The notes under the pieces were generated by a model. The model searched no databases. It was not told the DNA's origin and saw only the letters and a list, made by a program, of their open reading frames with translations. The translations under genes were made by a program, and so were the position numbers. DNA of 64,000 nucleotides. Origin: Malania oleifera (taxonomy: Eukaryota > Streptophyta > Magnoliopsida > Santalales > Ximeniaceae). Position 1 is the first letter of the stretch. Each line of letters opens with the position of its first letter. Positions 1-10,465 of the stretch are shown in pieces. Location of the stretch: contig NC_080425.1 in the NCBI RefSeq assembly GCF_029873635.1, positions 38,443,390 to 38,507,389 on the forward strand, read 5' to 3'.

Positions 1-1
1 G

Positions 2-590
2 CCCTAGGGGTCAATGACAATCTAGCAGTACGCGGCGAGATTTATCAAGCTCTCGCATTTCTACCTATATATCGTCCCCGATGAAGTAAATAAGGCCAAA
101 ATGTTCGAAAGGAATATGAGGTGAGATATCAACAAGCAGGTGGTGGTACCGAGGATCCAAGATTTTACAGAGTTGGTTGACAGGGCCATTATAGTAAAGG
201 AAAGTTTACCGAAAGAGATTGAGACACGGAGTCAGAAGAAGAGGACCGCACCCTCGAGCTTTCACGCAGGTCCCAGCCAAGGCCCTTGGAGGGGAGGTAG
301 ATCTGGCGGAGGTCAGAGACAAATGGTAGAGCAAGGTGGATCTCAGGGTAGTCAGCCTCCCGCCATTTGTACCAGATGTGGATGGAGACACCCAGGTGAA
401 TGTCAATTTGTGGAGAATGTTTGTTACCGCTGCGGGAGACCCGGTCATATGGTTCGATCCTGTCAGATGACACCAGGTTATGTATCAGCTCCTAGGCCAT
501 TTCGGGGAGGATACCAGGAGCCCCCTGATGGTCAGCAGAGAAACACTACGCCGGTGAGAGTCTATACGTTGACACCAAGAGATGCTGAAA
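2..590 (+). pseudogene. Gypsy-A gag (partial): capsid C-terminus and zinc knuckle
   Basis: This is the capsid end and nucleocapsid of a Ty3/Gypsy Gag, which packages element RNA in the cytoplasm. The frame enters from the left edge at base 2. The first ~40 codons resemble the capsid end of Gypsy-B Gag at 34970-35155 (the PDE...KA..FER pattern is shared). An Arg/Gly/Gln-rich stretch follows, then a CCHC knuckle CYRCGRPGHMVRSC at about 424-465, preceded by a second Cys/His cluster (CTRCGWRHPGEC, about 368-403). Stop codons interrupt it at 5 (TAG), 23 (TAG) and 122 (TGA), so it is dead, but no frameshift is visible. The 5' LTR and Gag start lie outside the window. Confidence 0.85.
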
Positions 591-2038
591 CTGCTGGTAA
601 TGTGGTCACATGTACCCTTACTGCTTTACCATATACAATTGTTGTTTTGTTTGATACAGGTGCCACCCATTCCTTTATATCGACGGGGTATGTTAAAATA
701 ACTGGGGTAGAGACTCAGCTACTAGATGTAGAACTTTCTGTGGGTACGACAATGGGATCTGTGGTTAGATGCAGGAGGGTACTTTGAAATTTTCCAGTAG
801 GTGTTCAGGAGAAAGTATTGTTAGCCGATCTTGTGCTCCTAAATATGTAGGGGTTTGATGTGATACTAGGCATAGATTGGTTAGCAACTTATCACACAAG
901 TATTGATTGTCATCTGAAGGAAGTAATTTTTAGACCCCCGGGTGAGTCAGAGTTTAGATTTGCGGGTTCACATGTACGTGCCTCACCACAGCTAGTGTCG
1001 GCTATTCAGGTGAGGAGATTATTACAGGGTGGTTGCCAGGGGTATGTCGCATACATAAAAGAAGTGCCAAAAGAGGAATTGAGGCAAGCTAACATACCAA
1101 TAGTGAGGGAATTCCCAGATGTATTTCTAGAAGAATTGCCTGGTTTGCCACCAGATCATGAGATTGAGTTCACTATAGATTTGTTGCCGGGATCTGCACC
1201 AATATCGAAAGCACCATACCGTATGGCCCCAGTAGAGTTAAAAGAATTGAAAGAACAGTTACATAAATTGCTAGATAAAGGTTTTATTAGGCTCAGCGTG
1301 TCGCTTTGGGGTACGCCAGTTCTGTTCATGAAAAAGAAAGATGGAACTATGAGATTATGCATTGATTATAGGGAGATAAAAAAACTGACAATCAAGAATA
1401 AATATCCTCTCCCTAGGATTGATAGTTTATTTGATCAACTCCAGGGGACCCAGGTTTACTCTAAGATTGATCTGCAGTCAGGCTACCACCAGGTGAAAGT
1501 TAAAGCAGATGACATTTCAATGATTGCATTTCGTACCAGGTATGGGCATTACGAGTTTTTAGTGACACCCTTTGGGTTGACTAATGCACCAATGGTTTTC
1601 ATGGATTTGATGACTCGGGTGTTCCACCAGTATTTGGATCAGTTCGTGGTTGTATTTATTGATGATATACTGGTCTACTCGAGGAGTTTTGAGGACCACG
1701 AGCATCATTTGAGACTGGTATTACAGGTATTAAGGGAAAGGAAATTATATGCAAAAGTCAAGAAATGTGAGTTCTGGTTAAGGCAAGTCACATTTCTTGG
1801 CCACGTGATCTCAGAAGCAGGTGTATCAGTTGATCCAAGCAAAATAGAGGCAGTGGTGAATTGGGAGAGGCCGGGAAATGTTCAGGAAGTCAGGAGTTTT
1901 CTGGGGTTAGTAGGTTACTACCGATGTTTTGTGGATGGATTCTCCAGGCTATCAGGTCCATTAACACGACTTACGAGGAAAAATGTAAAATTTGAATGGA
2001 CTGATGACTGTGAGCAGAGTTTTCAAGAGTTAAAGTAG
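591..2038 (+). pseudogene. Gypsy-A protease and reverse transcriptase
   Basis: This continues the Gag frame. The aspartic protease active site reads LFDTGATHSFIS (about 646-681). The protease-RT junction carries [11 protein letters not shown] (about 863-895), typical of plant Ty3/Gypsy elements. Reverse transcriptase blocks follow: [26 protein letters not shown], the catalytic FIDDILVYS (about 1657-1683) and FLGHVIS. The RT copies element RNA into cDNA inside virus-like particles. In-frame stops at 785 (TGA), 848 (TAG) and 2036 (TAG) break it. The catalytic YxDD-like box (FIDD) and the protease DTG are intact, so decay is recent or limited. Confidence 0.92.
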
Positions 2039-2440
2039 CGGTTAGTTTCAGCTCCAGTACTGGCTATTCCATCAGGGGAGGACGGTTTTGTAATATATAG
2101 TGATGCCTCTTTGAAAGGGCTTGGATGCGTGTTGATGTAGCACAATAGGGTCATTGCATATGCGTCCAAACAACTTAAAGAATATGAGAAGAACTATCTT
2201 GTCCATGATTTAGAGCTTGCTGCAGTGGTGTATGCTCTCAAGATCTGGAGGCATTATTTATATGGTGGGAAGTGCGATATTTTTACGGATCATAAGAGTT
2301 TGAAATATTTCTTTACTCATAAAGAGTTGAATATGAGGCAAAGAAGGTGGCTAGAACTTATTAAAGACTATGATTGCACGATTAGTTACCACCCAGGAAA
2401 AGCAAATGTAGTGGTAGATGCTCTGAGCAGGAAATTAGGG
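2039..2440 (+). pseudogene. Gypsy-A RNase H domain
   Basis: This is the same frame as the RT. The RNase H, which removes RNA from the RNA-DNA hybrid, is visible as YSDASLKGLGCVLM (about 2096-2137), a stop at 2138 (TAG), then [11 protein letters not shown] (about 2279-2311) and [16 protein letters not shown] (about 2389-2436). These are the standard Ty3/Gypsy RNase H blocks in the expected order. Only the nonsense codon breaks it. Confidence 0.9.
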
Positions 2441-3838
2441 GGATCTGTATTAGAAGCTATGGAGATTCAGGACTCGATTCTAGTGGATTTGGAGAGGCTC
2501 AGTATAGAATTGGTGGAGAAGAGTCATCAAGCAGGTATTTTCAGTTTAGTGGTTCAGCCTACACTATATGAGAGGATTAAAGCAGCTCAGGGCGATGATG
2601 CCGAGTTAGTAGTGGTGATGGCTAGAGTGCGGGATGGTCGGGGAGAGGAGTTCAGTATATTAGATGACGGAGCTCTACAATTTCGTACTAGACTATGTGT
2701 TCCTGCAGATACTAAGATCAAGAGAACTATACTGGAGGAGGCTCACAGATCCCTATACACGGTCCATCCCGGTAGTACTAAAATGTACAGGGACCTGCGC
2801 GAGTATTTCTGGTGGAGTGGAATGAAGAGAGAGATAACCGAGTTTTTTCAGCAATGCTTGACATGTCAACAGGTTAAATTTGAGCACCAGAGGCCTGCAG
2901 GGCAGTTACAGCCATTGTTTATTCCAGAGTGGAAGTGGGACCACGTTTTGATGGACTTCGTTACGGGGCTACCACCAGCACGACAGGGACTGAATGTGAT
3001 TTGGGTGGTTGTAGATTGTCTAACGAGGACCGCTTATTTCATCCCTATTAAAATCGATTATTCCATGGACAGATTGGAAGAGATATATGTTCAAGAGATA
3101 GTTCGTGTTCATGGAGTACCAGTATCCATAGTCTCGGACTGAGATCCTCGGTTTACTTCACGATTCTGAAAAAGTTTCTTGGAGGCTATGGGTACGCAGC
3201 TAGCTTTTAGCACTGCTTTTTATCCCCAGACAGATGGTCAGACTGAGAGGACGATTTAGACACTAGAGGATATGCTTCGTGCTCATGTGCTTGATTTTGG
3301 AGGCAGTTGGATTCAGTTTATGCCGTTAGTTGAATTTGTTTATAATAACAGCTACCAGACTAGTATCGGCATAGCTCCATACGAGGCATTGTATTTTAGG
3401 AGTTGTCATTCTCCTTTCTTCTAGGATGAAGTAGGTGAAAGGCGAGTTTTGGATCCCGAGATAATACAACAGGCGTCCGACAAAGTTCGATTAATTAGAA
3501 AAAGAATCAGTACAGCACAGAGTCGGCAGAAAAGCTATGCAGACACTCGCCGTCGGAAGTTAGAGTTTGATGTGGGAGATAGAGTATTTTTGAAGATAGC
3601 TCCTCTGAAAGGAGTTATGAGGTTTGGAAAGAAGGGCAAGTTGAGCCCTAGGTATATTGGCCCTTTTGAGATACTTGAGAGAATAGGGTCAGTTGCCTAC
3701 AGGCTAGCTTTGTCGCCAGCTTTGGCTCGTATTCATGACGTGTTTCATGTTGCCATGTTACGAAAATACATCCCAGACCCATCCCAAATAATTAGCTATG
3801 CAGAGATAGAGCTTAAGGATTCATTAGCATATGAATAA
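2441..3838 (+). pseudogene. Gypsy-A integrase
   Basis: The integrase inserts element cDNA into the host chromosome. The N-terminal HHCC zinc finger is visible ([18 protein letters not shown], then CLTCQQVK at about 2854-2877). The catalytic core follows from about 2935, with the DFVTGLP block and the NxxxxxTERT region near 3235-3256. A C-terminal GPF..L.R.G.VAYRL block lies at 3655-3710. Stops fall at 3140 (TGA), 3167 (TGA), 3257 (TAG), 3422 (TAG) and 3836 (TAA). The reading frame is otherwise continuous with RT and Gag. Confidence 0.9.
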
Positions 3839-4024
3839 GTACCCGTACAAATTTTGGAAAGAAAGGTTCAAACTTTACGCACTAAAGAAATACAGTTAGT
3901 TAAAGTTTTGTGGAAGAATCATGCTATAGAGGAAGCTTCTTGGGACTTGAGGAGTAGATTAGATAGAGACACCCACAATTGTTCCAATAGGTATAGAGGT
4001 ACTCAGGTAAAGTATAATAGTTAG
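3839..4024 (+). pseudogene. Gypsy-A C-terminal chromodomain
   Basis: After the stop at 3836 the same frame continues as a short chromodomain: VPVQILERKVQTLR, then VKVLWKNH and EEASWDLRS, ending at a TAG (4022-4024). Chromodomains at the integrase C-terminus define plant chromoviruses and target insertion to modified heterochromatin. The arrangement and the long LTRs suggest a Tekay/Del-like clade, inferred without a phylogeny. Confidence 0.75.
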
Positions 4025-4249
4025 ATAGGTTTCTTTTTCAGGTACATGTATTGATTTTAGTTAGTAGATAGTTTTTAGTTTTATATGTGTAATCTTTCAG
4101 AACATAAATGTAACCACGGTATTCCTCCACCACAAGTGAGGGCAGGTAATAAAATAAGTAGCCCCTTTTTCCTTTACAGAATGATGGAGTGTATAGATGC
4201 GGATATAGATAGTAAATTTCGAGGACGAAATTTTATAAGGAGGGGAGAA
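4025..4249 (+). other. Gypsy-A 3' noncoding segment with polypurine tract
   Basis: A short noncoding stretch lies between the end of pol and the 3' LTR. It ends in the purine tract AGGAGGGGAGAA (4238-4249), immediately followed by TGTAAC. This is the expected primer site for plus-strand DNA synthesis and fixes the LTR start. A small open frame at 4085-4279 shows no recognisable domain and crosses the LTR border, so it is not called. Confidence 0.8.
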
Positions 4250-6307
4250 TGTAACGACTCGAAAAATACTGATATTTAAATATTAAGAAAGAGGAAAATG
4301 GAAACAGGAACAGAAGGAGGTAGTAGACTTCGTCGACGACATTGTATTTTGGAGATAATAATAATAATAATAATAATTTCAAGGAATTGCCAGGGGTTCG
4401 TCGACAAGTGCATAAGGAAATTTGTCGACAAATACAGGGTTTCTTCGACCAAGGTCTTCACGACCTCGTCGACGAAGGCAAGATTTCGTCGATGAGAAAA
4501 TACCGAAAGATGGCTTTGGACTACTCTAAATTTCATCGACGAATACAGGGAGTCGTCGACAAAGTGACGTGTCTCGTCGACGAATTTGACCCTATAAATA
4601 GTGAAAAACTGGGATTTTTATCATTTTTAGCGCCCCTCTCTCTCTCCTCTCTCTCTCTCTCTCTATGTCCCTCTCTCACTTCTCTCTTCGTTTTTGGGCC
4701 TGTTTCTCGCCGGATCGAAGATCTAAGGCTACCACGAGGCTCCTAGTGAAGTTCTTTGCAAGTCTGTCGGAGCTAATCGTTGGAAAAGTTGGGTTGGATT
4801 TCGTCCCAATCTCAGGGTAAGGCATGTTATTCAGTATTTTCCTTTCCCTTAGTTATAAGAAATGTTGTAGGTAAGAAAATACTGATATTTTGTTCTGGGA
4901 AATTTTGTTTTTAGGAAGTTGAGCTGGGAACCCAGCGGGTATAGAGCCAGAATTTTATTGGGGCTTTTCAGAGTGAAGGTAAGGGAAATATGCTATGCTA
5001 GGATTTTAAGAATACTAACAGAGTTTTCATAGATACATATATATACCAGTTATTATGCAGATTTTACAAAACGAATGTTTTAATGTTGTGTGGCCTGAGT
5101 AGATATTTACATGATGTAAAAATTTATACAGCACTTTAGCATGATATGTTATATAGCATGTATATATAGTTATTCACAAATGATTAACAGACAAATTTAT
5201 ATAGGTTTTATTTAGTTCAGTATATCATAGTTTATACAGAATGTTATGTTTTCCTAAATACCATAACACAGTTTATAAAGACAAATTATACAGTTATAGC
5301 ATCGAGATGCTACAGTTATTCAGATTTTTTAGTATTTTCAGTACAAAATTATAGCGTTATGGTTATTTTCGAAACATAATGAAAAATAGTAGAGGTATAT
5401 ATATATATATAGATGTACTTATATAGTATCAGATCCCTATGGAAATATTACAGACAGATACAGTTTACAGAGCACGGTACCGTTGCTATATACAGATAGA
5501 GTGCAACCCCATATCTCAGATAGTGTGTGGGTACCGTATAACCGTGCTCAGAGAGGATGCAGCTCCCCAGTACACTGGGTAGAGGGGACTGGTTAGACAA
5601 GGTAGCAGCCAGTCCCGCGCTTAGGAGTGGATGCAGTTTGGCCGGGCTGAGGTAGTGTAGAATATGATGACTTACCTAGAGGGCCGACCAGGTTAAGCCC
5701 CGCTTACGGGCCGCACAACCCTGTCATGAGGGATCAAATCATGACATACAGAGTCCCAGGGAAAAGAACACAGTTACATATCTATATACGTATACAGATT
5801 TATAGTTTTCATTGTATATAGTATGTTATAGTAGTATGAATAATAGAAAGCTCAGATGATACAAATGTTTTAAGCTTTTATACATGTGTTGATAGATTTG
5901 CCAAATCATGCAGTTTTAAATATTATTATTATAATTTTATGACTCGGTCGCTACACACTAGTAATAACATATTTCCACTTACTGAGCATCGACGCACCCC
6001 ATTACATTACCATTTTTCAGGTGAGACAGCTGGGCGAGCATATCAGGCACACGGATAAAGAGTATATCGATTACCCTGGTTTAGAGGGTAAGTTTTGCAT
6101 AGAGTTTGTATTTTTGTGTAGTGGGCACTGGGAAGAGAGATGTATTATAAAGCTATGGTTGAAAATACTAAATTCTGGTATTGTATATACATGTATGTGT
6201 GGTTATGAAATTTATGTTTTTCCGCTGCATAAGGATGCCCATTCATGCACGTGTTGGAGTAATTTATAAAATAAAATAAAAATGGTGAACATTTTGAGGA
6301 TGTTACA
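4250..6307 (+). mobile_element. Gypsy-A 3' LTR (2,058 bp)
   Basis: The LTR is bounded by TGTAAC after the polypurine tract and GTTACA at 6302-6307, an imperfect inverted end. A TATA box (TATAAATA, 4593-4600) is followed by a CT-rich leader (about 4635-4680), so U3 is only about 350 bp and R-U5 is long. U3 holds a cluster of GTCGAC palindromes. The minus-strand solo LTR at 29758-32055 is a diverged copy: the first ~150 bp and the GC-rich block near 5560-5750 match it. The base after the LTR resumes a Copia gag, so Gypsy-A was inserted there. The left target duplication is outside the window. Confidence 0.9.
4331..4582 (+). promoter_or_regulatory. Palindromic GTCGAC cluster in Gypsy-A U3
   Basis: Six exact GTCGAC hexamers lie at 4332, 4400, 4424, 4468, 4555 and 4576, mostly in the longer form CGTCGACGA or CGTCGACAA. 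Degenerate copies (TCGTCGATG, CATCGACGA) lie between them. The last ends about 12 bp before the TATA box at 4593. The position suggests an upstream promoter element array, but function is inferred. The related array in the solo LTR 29758-32055 has eight exact hexamers. Confidence 0.6.
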
Positions 6308-6780
6308 CTAAAAATCTCAATATATTTCTGAATTAGAGGATAAAATTATTAAGATATCTAAAAACCAAGAAAAGTGTAAAAATATACAAAATTCAGAAAT
6401 TTATGATCTGATGAAAGAAATTGAGGATCAAGCCAAAATCATTTACAATTTCACAAAAATAATATCTCTAACTAAGGAATATCTCTAAATAAGGAAGGCA
6501 TATGATTTAATGGGGTTGAGAATACAAAGAAAAAGAATCTCTACATGGGATACTTTACAAAAGCCTCAAAAAAATTATGCTAGCATTTCTTCAAATGCTT
6601 ACACTCACACCATATGCTACCTATGTAAAAAGAAGGAACATATAAAGTTTGAATGTCCATTAAAAAGAAAGGGTGTGAAAATTAAACAAGTATGGAAAGT
6701 AAAAGAAACATCCCTTATTAAACCATCGGGACCCAAGAAGTATGGGTACCTAGATAAAAGGCCTTGTTCAAATCAATGAA
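6308..6780 (+). pseudogene. Copia-A gag C-terminal fragment with zinc knuckle
   Basis: A Lys/Glu/Ile-rich stretch (6308-6487) looks like the coiled-coil segment of long SIRE-type Copia Gags. It is followed by a knuckle CYLCKKKEHIKFEC (about 6616-6657) and a basic tail with KQVWKVK and GPKKYG. The same order occurs in Copia-B Gag (22690-23504). The second knuckle His/Cys spacing fits CX2CX4HX4C. The 5' part is absent because Gypsy-A interrupts the element here. Frameshifts separate the coiled coil from the knuckle. No polymerase follows. Confidence 0.7.
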
Positions 6781-7053
6781 ATCTCAAAGAAGAGTTTAAG
6801 AGGCTATTGAAACAAATAAAAGCAAAAATAAAAATTGTTGGCCTCAATTAATGAATGATTCGTACAATCCTTAAATTAGAAATTTGAGCTTTTTGCTTAA
6901 GTTTTTTAATTAAGAAAAGATATTTGAGAATGAGAACAAATTGAAGCAATATTGTAGTACAAAACACATGATAATGATATGCTTCATCCTCAAATTTTAT
7001 GCTGATATGCTATATGCTACATGTGTATATCTTGAAATCTCCAAAGACATGAA

Positions 7054-9350
7054 TGTTGGCCTTACAAGGCTTAAAATCTTGTTATCTTATTTTGATGCTA
7101 ACAAACAAGTGGAATTTAACATATTTGTGTGAGTAATGTTATTTTAGGGCTCATATATGAGAAAGCAAGGTCAAAGTGCCCACAAGGATCAAATATGATG
7201 AAAGCAAGGTCAAAGTACTCATAAAGATCAAATGAAGCTTAAAAGAGACAAAGCATGGATTTAAAGATGATATATTAAACCTTGAAGAATATGAGAACAT
7301 GAATGAGTTGTTGAAAGCCAAGGAATATTAAATTCAAAAGAGTCAAAGAAAAGCAAAGTGAGAAAGCTCAAAGAATATGAAAGCTTGAAGAAGAGATGGA
7401 CTCAATCCAAGGACAAAGAATGAAGACTCAAGAACTTAGGATGAGAAAAGTCTTAGAAGTCGTTATGTAAGTACTTTAATGTTTAAATATCAATTGAAAT
7501 ATGTTTTGAAGCTTTTCCAGGAGATTATGAAGACTTAAAAACCTATTTAGGATTATTTAAAACAAGTTTTGATTAAGAGAGCAAATCATTTTTTTTTTTA
7601 TGGAAAATGTTTTCAGCAGCTTTTTGTCTCTTCAGATGACTGACCTCTCTGTTCAGATGACTAAAGTTGTAACTTCAAATGACTGAACTTCATGTTCTGA
7701 CGTCTGAAGAATTACTTCAGACGTCTAAAGAACAAGCTCAGACATCTGATGATTTTCTGGGAAGAAATAGAAACAGGCAGTAGCTGTTCAGATGACTGAA
7801 CCTGGACTTCAGTCATCTGAACTCGACTCTTCGATCGTCTGAATCCTATCTTCGGTCATCTGACCATGTGTCCAGTTCATTTTTTAAAGGGTCTCAGGAA
7901 CTTCAGATGACCGAACTCGACTCTTCAGTCATCTGAACACTATTCAACGGGTAAAATTTTTAAAATTTAATATTTTAAATAATAGTTGCTTGGGCTCCAA
8001 ACTTTCTAAAGACTTGGGAAATTATCTAAGGAAACTTTAGTAACAAGAAAACAAGTTTGAAAGCCTATAAATACATGGTTTTTCAAATCAAAACATACCA
8101 TGAATTGAAAATTTTGTTTTAGAAGCTAAAAGCACTCTTGTTCTTCCAAAGCTCTCTTGTTCACTCATTGCAAATCTCTTTTGCTAAGATATTCTAAAGT
8201 GCTAATCCTTTCTTCTCTGAATTCCTACTGCTAATCCTCATCTAAGAAGGATATTGGTGAATTCTACACTTAGGCTTCATTCTATTTCATATTGATATTT
8301 TACATTGAAGTATATAGTGCTGTACTTATACTGACTTGCTCTTTGTGAGAGTATATTTGTACGCATACTATATCTTGTTTCTTTTAGTTCTTTGACATTC
8401 CAAGGATTGTTTGGACCATTGGCTAAGCAAAGGGATATTGCTTAGAGAGGCGGGCTCTAGCCTAAAGGAGTGACCGAACAAGGGGACATCGTTTGGAGAG
8501 GCGGGTTCTAGCCTAGTAAAGGAGTGTTTGAGCGTAGGGTATCGCTTGTAAAGGTTTTGTTCCACCCGTCAACGGAATAGTTTTAGTGAATCCTTTGGTG
8601 GTTTGCCAAAGGCGAGGACGTAGGCTGGGTATAAGCCGAACCTCATAAAAATCTCTGTCTCACTCTCTCTTTCCCTATTCTTTATTTTCAGTACATATTT
8701 AAATTGCGTGGATGGTTTAAATTTGAAAATATATAAACTATGTATATTTGGAAATCAAGTAAACCTTAAAGTTTGATTTTGATTTGGGTTGCGATAACCG
8801 AAAGGGAGTACGTTGGTTGAAACATTCTTTGCGGAAACCATACGGGAGTACGTTACTTGGCTAAACATCCCAAAGATAAATTAACTTAAGAGTTTATTTG
8901 AATTCTGAAGTTTGAAAGAGTAATTGGATTTTATATTGAACATCATATTGAAGAAGAAATTTCAAATATACAGGGCTTTGTTCAAACTCATATTTACCAT
9001 AGGGCTGAACACAACATAAAAGCTGAAAGTTAGATATACTAATCTTGAATGCTTCCATCAATCTAATAGTGCTGAAGTGAATTTATATTTGGCAATCAAA
9101 TTGGTTGTTGGTTTGAGCATTGTGGTTGATTGGCTTGATTAGTTTAATTATTTGTGTGGTTGAAGATTGAATGTTTTATTAGTTGTCTCATTGATTGTTT
9201 AAAAGAAACCAAGTTCTTGTTTGATTGACAAAATAGATAAACAAGTTAAAGAATTGATTAAATATTAAAAGAAGTTAAGGACTTTAAAAAGAAAATTTTA
9301 AAAGTCAATTCACCCCCCCCCCCCCTCTCAGGAAGCTATTCCGAATTTCA
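7054..9350 (+). mobile_element. Solo Copia LTR inside Copia-A (2,297 bp)
   Basis: The LTR starts TGTTGGCCTTACAAGG and ends ...TTTCA, with identical 5-bp flanks ATGAA (7049-7053 and 9351-9355). That makes it a solo LTR left by recombination between the two LTRs of a full element. The first ~60 bp resemble the 3' LTR at 10466. U3 holds a cluster of inverted TTCAGATGACTGAA-like motifs (7620-7940), followed by a TATAAATA box (about 8066). R-U5 has two copies of a GAGAGGCGGG..CTAGCC unit (8446-8526), the GACGTAGGC..GCCGAAC box (8614-8642) and a poly-C tract (9313-9325). Confidence 0.88.
7620..7940 (+). promoter_or_regulatory. Inverted TTCAGATGACTGAA cluster in solo LTR U3
   Basis: Around ten copies of a 14-bp imperfect palindrome occur in both orientations (TTCAGATGACTGAA, TTCAGTCATCTGAA, TCAGACGTCTGA-like forms), about 130 bp before the TATA box. 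This is the same position as the GTCGAC arrays of other families here, with a different core sequence. Regulatory role is inferred from position. Confidence 0.5.
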
Positions 9351-9355
9351 ATGAA

Positions 9356-10465
9356 AATTATTGATGATTTGTGGCTTCTTATATATTGAAAATTTGAGCA
9401 TAAAGCTATTAAGCATGATTTAGAAACATGAATTTGGATATGACTTGATTAATTCTTGACCATATATGCTTATGATAGATCACATGGATAAATGGATAAA
9501 TTTGCATCTAAATAATTTAGTATTCATGAGTTATGCATAATGTGACATTAACATTAGTATCTATAAAGTATATTGGTATCCATGAATATATAAATTGGTA
9601 TTTGAGCATGACAAGTATAATTATATCCATGAATATGTTGTGACATTGATACGATATTGGTATTTGATATTAGTATCTATGAGCACACACATGATATGAA
9701 TCAAATGTTTGAAACATGGATGATATATTTAGAAAGCATAATTGCTATCAAAACTGAATGTATTAAATTCAGGGGGAGTATTATGACTCATTGCTTGTAT
9801 TATGATTTTTCCCTAATTTTTCAATTGATATCATGAATTAATGAAATGTTCAATTAGTATTATTCTTTAATGTTTTAATTGGTATCATAATGTTGTTAGT
9901 AAAGATGTTACAAAACATATATAAATAAATTACAAATATAAAATATACACGACTATTTGTCTATTGAAGCACACTACACATGACATACTGAAAAATAATG
10001 AATTGAGTGTGTACATATGCTTGATATCCATGTTTGATATTCATATGCTCAAAATACGATTTTTTTTAACTTACTTATTTTTGATATCTTATTCTTTTTG
10101 ATTGATGTCAAAAGGGGGAGAAGTTTTTTTTTTTCATGATATATGTATAAAAAGGGGGAGAAGTTTTTGATATTGAATGATCTTTAACTTGAACAATGTG
10201 TGATATGCATGATGTTTAATGATTATGAATGAGCACGATGTTTATGAAATAATGATTATGAATGAGCATGCATGATGAAATTATAAATATGCATGTTGAG
10301 CATAATGACCTTTTGTGTTTATGAAATGAATGCTATAATAAAATTATGGAGTATATGAAACTATGCCATAATGTTAACTTTGAAGTTTTATGTTTATTGT
10401 AAGGGGGAGCCTTTTAAGGCTTACCTATTTTTGCTCCTTATTTGTCATCATCAAAAGGGAAAGAT
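9356..10465 (+). other. Copia-A 3' internal tail with repeated polypurine tracts
   Basis: This is a noncoding AT-rich tail. It contains repeated AAGGGGGAG-type tracts (near 9771, 10110, 10151 and 10400), and the terminal AAAGGGAAAGA abuts the 3' LTR at 10466. Similar tails precede the LTRs of Copia-B and Copia-C. No open frame of note is present. Confidence 0.6.

Noticed and set aside
189..473. Minus-strand frames opposite Gypsy-A gag
   Set aside because: Shadows of the Gag coding frame.
4298..4746. Open frames of 65-134 codons across the LTR start of Gypsy-A
   Set aside because: They run through the ATAATA repeat and the GTCGAC array, which happen to lack stops in two frames. No domain; the region is LTR promoter.
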